A program made the position numbers and the translations under genes. Shown here one piece after another: positions 9,075-18,706 of a stretch of DNA of 64,000 bases (position 1 is the first letter of the stretch; every line of letters starts with the position of its first letter). Source of the stretch: Streptomyces sp. CC53 (GTDB lineage Bacteria; Actinomycetota; Actinomycetes; Streptomycetales; Streptomycetaceae); assembly GCF_001865245.1 (NCBI RefSeq), contig NZ_MKXB01000170.1, positions 1 through 64,000 on the forward strand. Direction: 5' to 3'. The notes beneath the pieces were generated by a model. It was not told the origin of the DNA. It saw only the letters and a program-made list of their open reading frames with translations, and did no database searches.

Positions 9075-10393
9075 CAGCGGAGGAACCCTTCGTAGTTGCG
9101 CTGCTGGAGCTGACTCTCGATCTGCTTCACGGTCTCCAGCCCCACACCCACGATGATCAGGATGCTCGTCCCGCCGAACGGGAAGTTCTGGTTCGCACCG
9201 CCGAAGCCCGCCAACGCCATTGTCGGCACGAGAGCGATCAGACCCAGGTACAGCGAGCCCGGCCAAGTGATCCGGTTCAGCACGTAGCTCAGGTACTCAG
9301 CAGTAGGTCGACCAGCCCGGATGCCCGGGATGAAGCCACCATACTTCTTCATGTTGTCGGCCACTTCCTCGGGGTTGAAGGAGATGGCCACGTAGAAGAA
9401 GGCGAAGAACACGATCAGGAAGAAGTAGATGATCGTGTGGATGGGCTTGCCGTCGACCATATGCTGCTGAATCCACGCAGACCACCCGGTGTTGGCGCTG
9501 CCTGCGAACTGGACGATCAGGATCGGGATGTAGAGCAGCGACGAGGCGAAGATGACGGGAATCACACCCGCCTGGTTCACCTTGAGAGGGATGTACGTCG
9601 ACGTGCCGCCGTAGGACCGACGGCCGATCATGCGCTTCGCGTACTGGACCGGGATGCGGCGCTGGGCCTGCTCGACGAAGACGACCAGGGCGACCATCAC
9701 GAAGCCGATCAGGATGACGGTGCCGAACTCGATCCAGCCCTTGGCGAGCTTGCCGCTCTCCTTGATGGCCCAGAGGGAGCCGGGGAAGCCGGCGGCGATC
9801 GAGATGAACATCAGGATCGACATGCCGTTGCCGATACCGCGGTCGGTGACGAGCTCACCGAGCCACATCACGAGGGCGGTGCCGGCGGTCATCGTGATGA
9901 CCATGACGATGATCGTGAAGATCGTCGGGTTGTGCACGATCTGGGTGCCCACGGTGCAGCCGGTGAACAGCGCACCGCTCTTGGCGGTGGCGACCAGGCC
10001 GGTGCCCTGGAGGATGGCGAGCGCGACGGTCAGGTAGCGCGTGTACTGCGTGATCTTCGCCTGGCCGGTCTGCCCCTCCTTCTTGAGGGCCTCCAGCCGC
10101 GGGATGACCACGGTCAGCAGCTGAAGGATGATGCTCGCCGTGATGTACGGCATGATGCCGAGCGCGAAGATGGTGATCTGCAGCAGGGCACCACCGCTGA
10201 ACATGTTCACGAGACCGAGCAGGTTGTTGTTGCCCTGCTGTGCCTGGTCGACACAGATCTGGACGTTCTCGTAGTTCACACCGGGAACGGGGATGTGCGC
10301 ACCGAGCCGGTAGATCACGATGATGCCGAACGTGAAGAGCAGCTTCTTACGCAGGTCGGGCGTCTTGAACGCCCGGGCGAACGCGGTGAGCAC
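9074..10393 (-). CDS. secY: protein translocase subunit SecY
   Basis: The 439-residue channel subunit of the Sec translocase has ten membrane spans. Conserved blocks include [22 protein letters not shown] at the N-terminus, [11 protein letters not shown], and the cytoplasmic loop [21 protein letters not shown]. The region [21 protein letters not shown] follows. The start is GTG with a strong GCAGGAGG site. Unlike the tight spc-operon spacing elsewhere, 1.43 kb separates it from rplO. secY therefore probably has its own promoter; a palindrome lies 71-99 nt upstream. Confidence 0.97.
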   Translation of the reverse strand: MLTAFARAFKTPDLRKKLLFTFGIIVIYRLGAHIPVPGVNYENVQICVDQAQQGNNNLLGLVNMFSGGALLQITIFALGIMPYITASIILQLLTVVIPRLEALKKEGQTGQAKITQYTRYLTVALAILQGTGLVATAKSGALFTGCTVGTQIVHNPTIFTIIVMVITMTAGTALVMWLGELVTDRGIGNGMSILMFISIAAGFPGSLWAIKESGKLAKGWIEFGTVILIGFVMVALVVFVEQAQRRIPVQYAKRMIGRRSYGGTSTYIPLKVNQAGVIPVIFASSLLYIPILIVQFAGSANTGWSAWIQQHMVDGKPIHTIIYFFLIVFFAFFYVAISFNPEEVADNMKKYGGFIPGIRAGRPTAEYLSYVLNRITWPGSLYLGLIALVPTMALAGFGGANQNFPFGGTSILIIVGVGLETVKQIESQLQQRNYEGFLR

Positions 10394-10463
10394 GGTGCCT
10401 CCTGCGACCCCCGAGCTAGCGCGTCAGAGGCGACGGGTAAAAGAATCAGCGGTTACCTGGCAG

Positions 10464-10492
10464 GGCGGCACTGTGCGCGCACAGTCCGCCCG
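10464..10492. promoter_or_regulatory. palindrome upstream of secY
   Basis: A perfect 16-bp palindrome actgtgcgcgcacagt (10471-10486) is flanked by gggcgg and ccgccc, extending the dyad to 29 bp with one unpaired base. It is 71-99 nt upstream of the secY GTG, next to an AT-richer patch (attaatcttc on the minus strand). An operator or an RNA hairpin of the secY leader are both possible. Confidence 0.5.
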
Positions 10493-10499
10493 AAGATTA

Positions 10500-11821
10500 A
10501 TGGCGCCACCCTACCCGCCCTTGCGTGCCACGGGAAACATCTGCGGACCGCCGTAGGCCGGGACGCCCCTGCTGAACGGGGGTCCGGGGGCTCCTGTTCC
10601 CCCTCCCTCGCTTTCACCCGCAAGCGCGACTCCCCGACCGCGGTTTCCCGGGGCTCCCGCCCCCGCTGCGAGGCCGGCCCGGCCTCGCAGCCGCCGCCTC
10701 CCGGTCCCCTCCGGACGGGCGGGACCGCCTGGAGCGCAGGTCGGCGGGGCCGCAGCGGTGCCACAGGGTCCCGATGCCCGGCCCCTCCCCGGCCCGCGGA
10801 GACGGCAGCGACTCCAGGAAGACCGGGGCGCAGGATGGGCGCTCCGGGGCGGGTCGCCCGTGTGCCACAGGACGGGTGGGGCATGCGCGAGGTTCGCTGC
10901 GGGCGCAGGCATCCGGGGCGGGGCGGTCGTCGCCACCGCGGCCGGACGGCTCGGCTCCCAGGGGCCGGAGCCGCCGCGCCACCGCCCGGTGCGGCCCGGC
11001 GGCGCGGCCCCCGGGGCGTACGCCCCCCACCGACCACGGCCGGCCACGCCCCGCCGCGCCTCCCGCCCAGCGGCTGCACGCCACGGCCGCCCCAGAACCC
11101 GGCGCACCGAGCGGCCTTCACCCCCGGCCCAGCGACCCGGCCGCCCGGGCCTCACCCCCCAGCCCCGCGACCCGGCCTCCCCCGCCCTGCGGCTGCACGT
11201 CTCGGCCGCTGCGGTAGCTCCCGCCTTGGGGCTCCTCACCCCGGACGGCCAGGGCCCGCGCCCCCGCGTTCCGCGTCACGGCGCGCACCCGGCCCGTGGC
11301 TCCCGCCCCGCCGTACGACCGGGCCCGGTCACGGGTCGAAGCGCCTCGCACGCCGGAAGCGCCGGAAGCGCCGGAAGCGCCGGAAGCGCCGGAAGCGCCG
11401 GCCGGACGTACCACGGGACCGGACCGCCGTCCGCGTCCCGGGCAGCTGACGGACGTACCGCGGGGCCGACCGCCATACGGCTGCCTGCACCGGGCGGGCC
11501 CACCGCGGGAACCAGGGGAGCAGCGGCCGCCCCGCGCAGACCGGGTGCGCGGGACCGCCGGACGCCGCCGTACCGCATGCCGCAGGTGTGCGGGGCGGCC
11601 GACGAGCGGGCCTTTCCCCTGCCCCGGCCCCCAGGCCACGCCGTCCCACACCGCGACGGGCCGGCGGGCGTCACCGCATCACCCGGGGCCTGCCCGCGAA
11701 GGGGCCGGGGCGCCACCCGCGGGCCCCGGCAGCCGGCCGGCCCGGCCCCGGAAAACGCCGCGGCCCGGGCGACCGCCCTCGAAGGGGCGGCCACCCGGGC
11801 CGTGAAGCGTCAGCGCGAGGC
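10500..11821. other. long GC-rich non-coding spacer between rplO and secY
   Basis: About 1.3 kb with no convincing gene on either strand. Open frames run in several phases at once, have Arg/Pro/Ala/Gly-only composition, lack Streptomyces ribosome sites and show no recognisable domain. The stretch is rich in short imperfect tandem duplications, including a 9-bp array at 11352-11396. Spacers of this kind also occur at 21.5-22.4, 42.3-42.9, 59.9-60.6 and 62.2-62.8 kb. Confidence 0.6.
11352..11396. repeat. 9-bp tandem repeat, five copies
   Basis: Five perfect copies of gccggaagc, followed by a degenerate sixth (gccggccgg), in the rplO-secY spacer. In the plus-strand frames it would read as PEA, AGS or RKR triplets, none in a credible gene. 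Confidence 0.95.
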
Positions 11822-12277
11822 TCAGACGAGCTCGGTGACCGTACCGCCGGCGGCGGTGATCTTCTCCTTGGCGGAGCCGGAGACGGCGTCGACCGTCACC
11901 TGCAGCGCCACGGAGACCTCGCCCTGGCCGAGCACCTTGACGAGCTGGTTCTTGCGAACCGCGCCCTTGGCGACCAGGTCGTCGACCGTGACCTCGCCAC
12001 CCTCGGGGTAGAGGGAGGCGAGCTTGTCCAGGTTCACGACCTGGTACTCGGTCTTGAAGGGGTTCTTGAAGCCCTTGAGCTTCGGGAGGCGCATGTGGAG
12101 AGGCATCTGGCCACCCTCGAAGCGCTCCGGAACCTGGTAACGGGCCTTCGTGCCCTTGGTACCACGACCGGCCGTCTTACCCTTCGACGCCTCACCACGA
12201 CCCACACGGGTCTTGGCGGTCTTGGCGCCCGGGGCGGGACGGAGGTTGTGGATCTTCAGCGGGTTCTGCTCCGCCAT
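11822..12277 (-). CDS. rplO: 50S ribosomal protein L15
   Basis: A 151-residue L15, important for late 50S assembly. Conserved features are [36 protein letters not shown]-type glycine-rich N-terminal arms, then [18 protein letters not shown], and [15 protein letters not shown] near the C-terminus. It starts 2 nt after the rpmD stop, and is the last gene before the long spacer preceding secY. Confidence 0.97.
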   Translation of the reverse strand: MAEQNPLKIHNLRPAPGAKTAKTRVGRGEASKGKTAGRGTKGTKARYQVPERFEGGQMPLHMRLPKLKGFKNPFKTEYQVVNLDKLASLYPEGGEVTVDDLVAKGAVRKNQLVKVLGQGEVSVALQVTVDAVSGSAKEKITAAGGTVTELV

Positions 12278-12279
12278 GA

Positions 12280-12462
12280 TCAGTCGACCTCCTCGACCGT
12301 CACGAGGTGGCGGACGGTGTGCACCATGCCGCGGAACTCGGGGCGGTCCTCCTTGACGACCACGTCACCCAGGCGCTTGAGGCCCAGGGTCCGCAGGGTG
12401 TCACGGTGGTTCTGCTTGCTGCCGATGTACGACTTCGTCTGCGTGATCTTGAGGCGAGCCAT
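12280..12462 (-). CDS. rpmD: 50S ribosomal protein L30
   Basis: A 60-residue protein, [20 protein letters not shown], with the family [15 protein letters not shown] and a C-terminus HLVTVEEVD. The ATG at 12462 overlaps the rpsE stop in TAATG, so translation is probably coupled to rpsE. Confidence 0.97.
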   Translation of the reverse strand: MARLKITQTKSYIGSKQNHRDTLRTLGLKRLGDVVVKEDRPEFRGMVHTVRHLVTVEEVD

Positions 12463-13067
12463 TACGCACCCGCTCCCGCACGCGCACGCAGCAGGGCCGC
12501 GGGGGCGACGTCCTCGAGCGGCAGACCGCGGCGGGCCGCGATCTCCTCGGGACGCTGCAGGCCCTTCAGGGCCGCCACGGTCGCGTGCACGATGTTGATC
12601 GCGTTGTCGGAGCCGAGCGACTTCGACAGGATGTCGTGGACGCCGGCGCACTCCAGGACGGCGCGCACCGGACCACCGGCGATCACACCGGTACCGGGGG
12701 AAGCAGGCTTGAGCAGGACGACGCCCGCGGCCTTCTCACCCTGGATGGGGTGCGGGATGGTGCCCTGGATGCGGGGGACCTTGAAGAAGTGCTTCTTGGC
12801 CTCCTCCACGCCCTTGGCGATCGCGGCCGGCACCTCCTTGGCCTTGCCGTAACCGACACCCACGGTGCCGTCACCGTCGCCCACCACGACCAGCGCGGTG
12901 AAGCTGAAGCGACGACCACCCTTCACAACCTTGGCAACACGGTTGATCGCGACGACGCGCTCAACGTACGCGGTCTTCTCGGCGGCAGCAGCGCCGCCGT
13001 CACGGCCCTTCCGGTCCCGCCGCTCGCCGCCACCGGCGCCGCCACCGCGGCGCTGGGGTCCAGCCAT
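12462..13067 (-). CDS. rpsE: 30S ribosomal protein S5
   Basis: S5 lines the mRNA entry tunnel and affects fidelity. The 201-residue protein has a Gly/Arg-rich N-terminal extension ([20 protein letters not shown]). The double-stranded RNA-binding fold follows: [40 protein letters not shown], and a C-terminal domain [20 protein letters not shown]. It is followed by rpmD with a TAATG overlap. Confidence 0.97.
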   Translation of the reverse strand: MAGPQRRGGGAGGGERRDRKGRDGGAAAAEKTAYVERVVAINRVAKVVKGGRRFSFTALVVVGDGDGTVGVGYGKAKEVPAAIAKGVEEAKKHFFKVPRIQGTIPHPIQGEKAAGVVLLKPASPGTGVIAGGPVRAVLECAGVHDILSKSLGSDNAINIVHATVAALKGLQRPEEIAARRGLPLEDVAPAALLRARAGAGA

Positions 13068-13107
13068 TGGAATTACCTCTCTCTTCTCCGCTAGCTACGG
13101 AAGCGGC

Positions 13108-13491
13108 TCAGAACTTGAGTCCGGCTTCGCGGGCGGCGTCCGCCAGGGCGGCGATGCGCCCCGCGTACCTGTTGCCACCGCGGTCGAACACGACGGCCTC
13201 GACACCGGCGGCCTTGGCACGCTCGGCCACGAGCTGGCCGACCTGCTTCGCCTTCGCCGACTTGTCGCCCTCGCCGCCGCGGATGGACGCGTCCAGGTGC
13301 GACGCCGAGGCGACCGTGCGGCCGGCGATGTCGTCGATGACCTGGGCGGTGATGCCACGGTTGGAGCGCGTCACGACCAGACGCGGACGGTCCGCGGTAC
13401 CCGCGATCTTCTTGCGGATGCGGATGTGGCGACGCTTCAGAGCAGCGCCCTTGTAGGCCTTGCCCTTGGCAATCTTCACGCCGTATGCCAT
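13108..13491 (-). CDS. rplR: 50S ribosomal protein L18
   Basis: L18 binds 5S rRNA in the central protuberance. The 127 residues include the family blocks [59 protein letters not shown] and the C-terminus REAGLKF. It starts 3 nt after the rplF stop. Confidence 0.97.
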   Translation of the reverse strand: MAYGVKIAKGKAYKGAALKRRHIRIRKKIAGTADRPRLVVTRSNRGITAQVIDDIAGRTVASASHLDASIRGGEGDKSAKAKQVGQLVAERAKAAGVEAVVFDRGGNRYAGRIAALADAAREAGLKF

Positions 13492-13494
13492 GGC

Positions 13495-14034
13495 TTACTT
13501 ACCAGCCTTTCCGACCTTGCGGCGGATGACCTCGCCCGCGTACTTCACGCCCTTGGCCTTGTACGGGTCGGGCTTGCGCAGCTTGCGGATGTTCGCGGCG
13601 ACCTCGCCGACCTTCTGCTTGTCGATGCCCTCGACCGAGAACTTGGTCGGCGACTCGACCTTGAAGGAGATGCCCTCGGGGGCCTCCACCAGGATCGGGT
13701 GGCTGTATCCGAGCTGGAACTCCAGGTTGGAGCCCTTGGCGGCGACGCGGTAACCGACACCGCTGATCTCGAGCGCCTTCGTGTACCCCTGGGTCACGCC
13801 GGTGATCATGTTCGCCACCAGCGTGCGGGACAGGCCGTGCAGGGCCTTGTTCTGACGCTCGTCGTTCGGGCGGGTGACACGCAGGGTGCCGTCCTCGTCC
13901 CTGGCGATCTCGATCGGCGCGGCGACGGTGTGGCTCAGGGTGCCCTTGGGGCCCTTCACCTGCACCGTACGGCCGTCGATGGTGACGTCCACACCAGCGG
14001 GAACCGAGATGGGGAGCTTGCCGATACGCGACAT
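13495..14034 (-). CDS. rplF: 50S ribosomal protein L6
   Basis: The 179-residue L6 contacts the sarcin-ricin loop and the factor-binding site. It begins [20 protein letters not shown], has the internal duplication of the L6 fold, and the C-terminal [20 protein letters not shown] signature. It follows rpsH by 21 bp and precedes rplR closely. Confidence 0.97.
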   Translation of the reverse strand: MSRIGKLPISVPAGVDVTIDGRTVQVKGPKGTLSHTVAAPIEIARDEDGTLRVTRPNDERQNKALHGLSRTLVANMITGVTQGYTKALEISGVGYRVAAKGSNLEFQLGYSHPILVEAPEGISFKVESPTKFSVEGIDKQKVGEVAANIRKLRKPDPYKAKGVKYAGEVIRRKVGKAGK

Positions 14035-14055
14035 TGGCTATTCCTCCGTTCCCGA

Positions 14056-14454
14056 TTACCAGACGTAGGCGAGGACTTCCCCACCCACGCCCTTCTTCTG
14101 TGCCTGCTGGCCGGTCAGGAGGCCGTGCGACGTGGAGATGATCGCCACGCCGAGACCGCCGAGGACCTTCGGCAGGTTCGTGGACTTCGCGTAGACCCGG
14201 AGACCGGGCTTCGAGATCCGCTTGATGCCCGCGATGGAGCGCTCACGGTTCGGACCGTACTTGAGCTCGAGGACGAGGTTCTTACCGACCTCGGCGTCCT
14301 CGACCTTCCAGTCCGTGATGAAGCCCTCCTGCTTGAGGATCTCCGCGATGTGAGACTTGATCTTGCTGTGCGGCATCGACACGGAGTCGTGGTACGCCGA
14401 GTTCGCGTTACGCAGACGCGTGAGCATGTCTGCGATCGGATCAGTCATGGTCAT
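14056..14454 (-). CDS. rpsH: 30S ribosomal protein S8
   Basis: S8 binds helix 21 of 16S rRNA and in enterobacteria also represses the spc operon. The 132-residue product starts [20 protein letters not shown] (ATG at 14454), with [17 protein letters not shown] and the C-terminal [20 protein letters not shown] and final LAYVW. The spacer from rpsN is 209 bp, the longest within this part of the operon, with no other gene. Confidence 0.97.
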   Translation of the reverse strand: MTMTDPIADMLTRLRNANSAYHDSVSMPHSKIKSHIAEILKQEGFITDWKVEDAEVGKNLVLELKYGPNRERSIAGIKRISKPGLRVYAKSTNLPKVLGGLGVAIISTSHGLLTGQQAQKKGVGGEVLAYVW

Positions 14455-14663
14455 GAATTGGCCTTGGGCCTCTCTCGCCGGGGTTTCCTGTATGCGCCAT
14501 CCCTCTCCCCGCTCAGGGGCGGGACGGGTGCGGCGCGGGGACCTACGGCGTAGTAAGTCGTATGGGCGGCAGGCGCCCAACCCCACAAGCCTACGGCATG
14601 GGGAGAAGGGCGACTGCCGGCCAGAGTGCTTACCGAGAGCCTGGCGTCAACCGAAGTCGGTTG

Positions 14664-14849
14664 TTACCAGGAGCTCTTGGTGACGCCCGGCAGCTCGCCG
14701 CGGTGAGCCATCTCACGAAGGCACACACGGCACAGGCCGAACTTGCGGTACACGGAGTGCGGACGACCGCAGCGCTGGCAACGGGTGTAGCCACGCACAC
14801 CGAACTTGGGCTTGCGAGCAGCCTTCGCGATCAGAGCCTTCTTCGCCAT
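14664..14849 (-). CDS. rpsN: 30S ribosomal protein S14, type Z
   Basis: The short, 61-residue zinc form of S14. It reads [20 protein letters not shown] with Cys ligands in RCQRCGRPH and [10 protein letters not shown]. The position between rplE and rpsH is the standard spc-operon location. A longer, zinc-free paralogue is known in Streptomyces but is not in this window. Confidence 0.97.
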   Translation of the reverse strand: MAKKALIAKAARKPKFGVRGYTRCQRCGRPHSVYRKFGLCRVCLREMAHRGELPGVTKSSW

Positions 14850-14854
14850 CTCGC

Positions 14855-15412
14855 TCACGCCTCCTTGAACGGGAAGCCGAGGTGACGGAGGAGCGCGCGG
14901 CCCTCAGCGTCGTTGGTCGCCGTGGTGACCACGGTGATGTCCATACCCCGGACGCGGTCGATCTTGTCCTGGTCGATCTCGTGGAACATGACCTGCTCCG
15001 TGAGACCGAAGGTGTAGTTGCCACGGCCGTCGAACTGCTTGGGGGACAGACCACGGAAGTCGCGGATGCGCGGGAGCGCGAGCGACAGGGTGCGGTCCAG
15101 GAACTCCCACATGCGGTCGCCACGGAGCGTGACGTGGGCACCGATCGGCTGACCCTCACGCAGCTTGAACTGCGCGATGGACTTGCGGGCCTTGGTGACG
15201 GCCGGCTTCTGACCGGTGATCGTGGTGAGGTCGCGGATGGCGCCCTCGATCAGCTTGGAGTCGCGGGCGGCGTCGCCCACACCCATGTTGACCACGATCT
15301 TGACGAGGCCGGGAACCTGCATGACGTTCTCGTACGAGAACTCCTCGCGCAGCTTGCCCGCGATCTCCTCGCGGTACTTCGTCTTCAGACGCGGAGTGGT
15401 GGTGGTAGCCAT
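14855..15412 (-). CDS. rplE: 50S ribosomal protein L5
   Basis: The 185-residue L5 binds 5S rRNA and the P-site tRNA. Conserved parts are [58 protein letters not shown] and [20 protein letters not shown]. Its ATG overlaps the rplX stop in TGATG. Confidence 0.97.
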   Translation of the reverse strand: MATTTTPRLKTKYREEIAGKLREEFSYENVMQVPGLVKIVVNMGVGDAARDSKLIEGAIRDLTTITGQKPAVTKARKSIAQFKLREGQPIGAHVTLRGDRMWEFLDRTLSLALPRIRDFRGLSPKQFDGRGNYTFGLTEQVMFHEIDQDKIDRVRGMDITVVTTATNDAEGRALLRHLGFPFKEA

Positions 15413-15735
15413 CAGATGTCCTCACCCGTCCGCTTGGCAACGCGGATCTTGTTGCCGTTCTCGTCGAAGCGGTAACCGACGCGGGTCACGACCTTCTGGC
15501 CGTCCTTCTCCACGACGAGCTGAACGTTGCTCACGTGGACCGGGGCCTCGACCGTGACGATGCCGCCGGCCTGGGAGGCGCGGCCCGGCTGGTTCGCCTT
15601 GACGTGCTTCTTGACCCGGTTGACACCCTCGACCAGGACGCGGTCCTCGCGGGGGTAGGCCGCGATGACCTTGCCCTGCTTGCCCTTGTCCTTACCGGTG
15701 ATGACCTGGACCAGGTCGCCCTTCTTGATCTTCAT
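15412..15735 (-). CDS. rplX: 50S ribosomal protein L24
   Basis: The 107-residue L24 initiates 50S assembly. It has the KOW motif near the N-terminus ([20 protein letters not shown]), and [20 protein letters not shown] and HVSNVQLV follow. It starts 2 nt after the rplN stop and its own stop overlaps the rplE start. Confidence 0.97.
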   Translation of the reverse strand: MKIKKGDLVQVITGKDKGKQGKVIAAYPREDRVLVEGVNRVKKHVKANQPGRASQAGGIVTVEAPVHVSNVQLVVEKDGQKVVTRVGYRFDENGNKIRVAKRTGEDI

Positions 15736-15737
15736 GC

Positions 15738-16106
15738 TTACAGCACCTCCGGCGCGAGCGAGATGATCTTCATGAACTTCTTCTCGCGCAGCTCACGGCC
15801 CACGGGGCCGAAGATACGGGTGCCGCGAGGGTCGCCGTCGTTCTTCAGAATGACGGCGGCGTTCTCGTCGAAGCGGATGTACGAGCCGTCCTGGCGGCGG
15901 CGCTCCTTGACGGTGCGAACGATGACCGCCTTGACGACGTCACCCTTCTTCACGTTGCCACCGGGGATCGCGTCCTTGACGGTGGCGACGATGACGTCAC
16001 CGATGCCCGCGTAGCGGCGACCGGAGCCACCGAGCACACGGATGCAAAGGATCTCCTTCGCACCAGTGTTGTCGGCGACCCGAAGTCGCGACTCCTGCTG
16101 GATCAC
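15738..16106 (-). CDS. rplN: 50S ribosomal protein L14
   Basis: The 122-residue L14, first gene of the classic spc operon, lies at the subunit interface. It reads [20 protein letters not shown], has [20 protein letters not shown] and ends [10 protein letters not shown] 151-bp spacer with three hairpins separates it from rpsQ, the usual S10/spc operon boundary. Confidence 0.97.
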   Translation of the reverse strand: MIQQESRLRVADNTGAKEILCIRVLGGSGRRYAGIGDVIVATVKDAIPGGNVKKGDVVKAVIVRTVKERRRQDGSYIRFDENAAVILKNDGDPRGTRIFGPVGRELREKKFMKIISLAPEVL

Positions 16107-16134
16107 GTCTATCTCCTGATCGTCTGCCGGTTCC

Positions 16135-16242
16135 CCGCCGGGGGCTGGTCTCCCAGCCCCCGGCGGAGCCTGGCGGAACTAAGTGCTGGGGCGAGCCCCA
16201 GCGGGGGCTTGCGGGGACGGCCCGCCTCGTGATCCACGAGGC
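16135..16242 (-). promoter_or_regulatory. three tandem hairpins at the S10/spc junction
   Basis: Between rpsQ and rplN lie three perfect inverted repeats. At 16135-16166 there is a 14-bp stem (ccgccgggggctgg) with a 4-nt loop. At 16185-16202 there is an 8-bp stem (gctggggc) with a 2-nt loop. At 16224-16242 there is an 8-bp stem (gcctcgtg) with a 3-nt loop. They probably attenuate, process or stabilise the mRNA between the S10 and spc parts. Whether the first is a terminator is not decidable; no U tract is present. Confidence 0.65.
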
Positions 16243-16257
16243 GGTGCCCCCGCACTC

Positions 16258-16545
16258 TTACTTGGCCTTCTCGAGGATCTCGACGACGCGCCAGTGCTTC
16301 GTGGCGGACAGCTTCCGGGTCTCCATCAGGAGGACGCGGTCGCCGACGCCGGCAGCGTTCTGCTCGTCGTGCGCCTTGAGCTTGTTCGTACGGCGGATGA
16401 CCTTGCCGTACAGCGCGTGCTTCACGCGGTCCTCGACGGCGACGACGACGGTCTTGTCCATCTTGTCGCTGACGACGTAACCCTCACGGGTCTTGCGCGC
16501 GTTGCGCTCGGTCTTCTGCTGCTCAGTCACGTTGCTCTCGCTCAT
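16258..16545 (-). CDS. rpsQ: 30S ribosomal protein S17
   Basis: The 95-residue S17 is a primary 16S rRNA-binding OB-fold protein. It has [20 protein letters not shown], the conserved [19 protein letters not shown], and [20 protein letters not shown] near its end. The stop-start junction with rpmC is TGATG. It is the last gene of the S10 part. Confidence 0.97.
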   Translation of the reverse strand: MSESNVTEQQKTERNARKTREGYVVSDKMDKTVVVAVEDRVKHALYGKVIRRTNKLKAHDEQNAAGVGDRVLLMETRKLSATKHWRVVEILEKAK

Positions 16546-16769
16546 CAGGCGCTCTCCACCGTCTCGATGCCGAGCTCGCGCTCACGCATCAGGGTGTAGA
16601 TCCGGGCGATGTCCTTACGGACCGCCTTCAGACGGCCGTGGTTCTCGAGCTGACCGGTCGCCGCCTGGAAGCGGAGGTTGAACAGCTCTTCCTTGGCCTC
16701 GCGGAGCTTGCCGACAAGCTCCTCGTTGCCCAGCTCGCGCAGCTCGGACGCCTTGGTACCGGCCGACAT
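16545..16769 (-). CDS. rpmC: 50S ribosomal protein L29
   Basis: The 74-residue, two-helix L29 near the exit tunnel. It reads [20 protein letters not shown], with [20 protein letters not shown] and the conserved [14 protein letters not shown]. The ATG at 16769 overlaps the rplP stop in TGATG; a GTG one codon upstream is possible but less likely. Confidence 0.96.
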   Translation of the reverse strand: MSAGTKASELRELGNEELVGKLREAKEELFNLRFQAATGQLENHGRLKAVRKDIARIYTLMRERELGIETVESA

Positions 16770-17188
16770 CACGCCTCACCTGCTTCGCGCTTCACGATGC
16801 GGCACTTCATCGGCAGCTTGTGGGCCGCACGAGTGAGGGCCTCACGCGCGATCTTCTCGTTCGGGTAGGACAGCTCGAACATGACCCGACCGGGCTTGAC
16901 GTTCGCGATCCACCACTCCGGGGAGCCCTTACCGGAACCCATGCGGGTCTCGGCGGGCTTCTTGGTGAGCGGGCGGTCCGGGTAGATGTTGATCCAGACC
17001 TTGCCGCCACGCTTGATGTGGCGGGTCATCGCGATACGGGCCGCCTCGATCTGGCGGTTGGTCACGTACGCCGGGGTGAGGGCCTGAATGCCGTACTCGC
17101 CGAACGCAACCTGCGTACCACCCTTGGACATACCGTTCCGCTTGGGGTGGTGCTGCTTGCGGTGCTTGACCCTACGGGGGATCAGCAT
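16769..17188 (-). CDS. rplP: 50S ribosomal protein L16
   Basis: The 139-residue L16 organises the A-site and 5S regions of the 50S subunit. It starts [20 protein letters not shown] and has the conserved [20 protein letters not shown] and [18 protein letters not shown]. It is coupled to rpmC by TGATG overlap and follows rpsC by 5 bp. Confidence 0.97.
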   Translation of the reverse strand: MLIPRRVKHRKQHHPKRNGMSKGGTQVAFGEYGIQALTPAYVTNRQIEAARIAMTRHIKRGGKVWINIYPDRPLTKKPAETRMGSGKGSPEWWIANVKPGRVMFELSYPNEKIAREALTRAAHKLPMKCRIVKREAGEA

Positions 17189-17193
17189 GTCGG

Positions 17194-18021
17194 TCAGGCC
17201 TCCGTTCCGGTGCTCTCAGCCGGAGCAGCGGCAGCGGCCTCGGCCTTGGGGGCCTCGGCGGCGGCGTTCTGCTGCTGCGGCTTGCGGCCGCGACCGCCGC
17301 GCTCGCCACGGCCACCGCGGGCCGGGCGGTCGGCACCGCCACGGGCCGGGCGGTTGCCGGCGCGGGCGGCGGCGTTCTCGGCGCGAACCTCGGCGATGTT
17401 CTTGACGTCGCCCTTGTAGATCCACACCTTCACGCCGATGCGGCCGAAGGTGGTCTTGGCCTCGAAGAAGCCGTACTCGACGTTCGCGCGGAGGGTGTGC
17501 AGCGGCACACGGCCCTCGCGGTAGAACTCCGAGCGGGACATCTCGGCGCCGCCGAGGCGGCCACCGCACTGGATCTTGATGCCCTTGGCGCCCGCCTTCA
17601 TCGCCGACTGCATGCTCTTGCGCATGGCGCGGCGGAAGGAGACGCGGGAGGACAGCTGCTCGGCCACGGCCTGGGCCACGAGCTGAGCGTCGACCTCGGG
17701 GTTCTTGACCTCGAGGATGTTCAGCTGGACCTGCTTGCCGGTGAGCTTCTCCAGGTCGCCGCGGATGCGGTCGGCCTCGGCGCCGCGGCGGCCGATGACG
17801 ATGCCCGGGCGAGCGGTGTGGATGTCCACGCGGACGCGGTCACGGGTGCGCTCGATCTCGACCTTGGAGATGCCGGCGCGCTCCATGCCGGACGTCATCA
17901 TCCGACGGATGGCGACGTCTTCCTTGACGTAGTCCTTGTACAGCTTGTCGGCGTACCAGCGCGACTTGAAGTCGGTGGTGATGCCGAGCCGGAACCCGTG
18001 CGGGTTTACCTTCTGGCCCAT
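17194..18021 (-). CDS. rpsC: 30S ribosomal protein S3
   Basis: S3 forms the mRNA entry site. The 275-residue protein has the family start [20 protein letters not shown], a KH domain around 60-110 ([20 protein letters not shown]), and the C-terminal S3 domain ([20 protein letters not shown]). Residues about 215-275 form a low-complexity Arg/Gly then Ala/Glu tail, typical of actinobacteria and absent from short S3 proteins. The start overlaps the rplV stop in TAATG. Confidence 0.97.
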   Translation of the reverse strand: MGQKVNPHGFRLGITTDFKSRWYADKLYKDYVKEDVAIRRMMTSGMERAGISKVEIERTRDRVRVDIHTARPGIVIGRRGAEADRIRGDLEKLTGKQVQLNILEVKNPEVDAQLVAQAVAEQLSSRVSFRRAMRKSMQSAMKAGAKGIKIQCGGRLGGAEMSRSEFYREGRVPLHTLRANVEYGFFEAKTTFGRIGVKVWIYKGDVKNIAEVRAENAAARAGNRPARGGADRPARGGRGERGGRGRKPQQQNAAAEAPKAEAAAAAPAESTGTEA

Positions 18022-18368
18022 TACCGGGTTCCTTCCTTGCTGCTGACGACCACAGTGATGTGGCTGGTCCGCTTACGGATCCGGTAGGCGCGGCCCTGGG
18101 CGCGCGGACGGAACCGCTTCAGGGTCGGACCCTCGTCCACGTACGCCTCGCTGATGAACAGCGAGGAGGCGTCCGTGTGGTTGTTGTTGTGCGCGGCGTT
18201 GGCGATGGCGCTGTCCAGCACCTTCTTGACCGGCACGCTCGCGGCCTGCGGGGCGAAACGCAGGACCGCCTGAGCCTCCGTGGCGTCCATGCCACGGATG
18301 AGGTCCACCACGCGGCGGGCCTTCATGGGCGTGACGCGGATGTACCGCGCCTGGGCCCTGGCTTCCAT
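18021..18368 (-). CDS. rplV: 50S ribosomal protein L22
   Basis: L22 reaches into the nascent-chain tunnel with a beta hairpin. The 115-residue product begins [20 protein letters not shown] (ATG at 18368, with GAAGGGA upstream). It includes the tunnel-hairpin segment [20 protein letters not shown]. An in-frame reading to 18392 adds residues not found in L22. Confidence 0.96.
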   Translation of the reverse strand: MEARAQARYIRVTPMKARRVVDLIRGMDATEAQAVLRFAPQAASVPVKKVLDSAIANAAHNNNHTDASSLFISEAYVDEGPTLKRFRPRAQGRAYRIRKRTSHITVVVSSKEGTR

Positions 18369-18412
18369 GGTTGTCCCTTCGGTGTAAGTCATCAGTCGTT
18401 CACACCCCGCCT

Positions 18413-18694
18413 TTAGCGGCGCTTCGACTTCCGGTCTTCCTTGACGTGGCCGCGGAAGGTGCGGGTCGGCGAGAACTCGCCGAGCTTGTGGCCGACCATC
18501 GACTCGGTGACGAACACCGGGACGTGGGTCTTACCGTTGTGCACCGCGATCGTGTGGCCGAGCATGGCCGGGACGATCATCGAGCGACGGGACCAGGTCT
18601 TGATGACGTTCTTGGTGCCTGCTTCGTTCTGCGTGTCCACCTTCTTGATCAGGTGGTCGTCGACGAAGGGCCCCTTCTTGAGACTACGCGGCAT
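18413..18694 (-). CDS. rpsS: 30S ribosomal protein S19
   Basis: The 93-residue S19, in the 30S head with S13. It begins [20 protein letters not shown] and has [20 protein letters not shown] and [15 protein letters not shown]. It lies 12 bp after rplB. Confidence 0.97.
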   Translation of the reverse strand: MPRSLKKGPFVDDHLIKKVDTQNEAGTKNVIKTWSRRSMIVPAMLGHTIAVHNGKTHVPVFVTESMVGHKLGEFSPTRTFRGHVKEDRKSKRR

Positions 18695-18706
18695 CTAAAC
18701 CCGCTC

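Noticed and set aside
10758-12011. Plus-strand frames through the rplO-secY spacer, including PEA-repeat readings
   Set aside because: They run into rplO in antisense, contain only Arg/Pro/Ala/Gly-rich sequence, and lack ribosome sites and family similarity.
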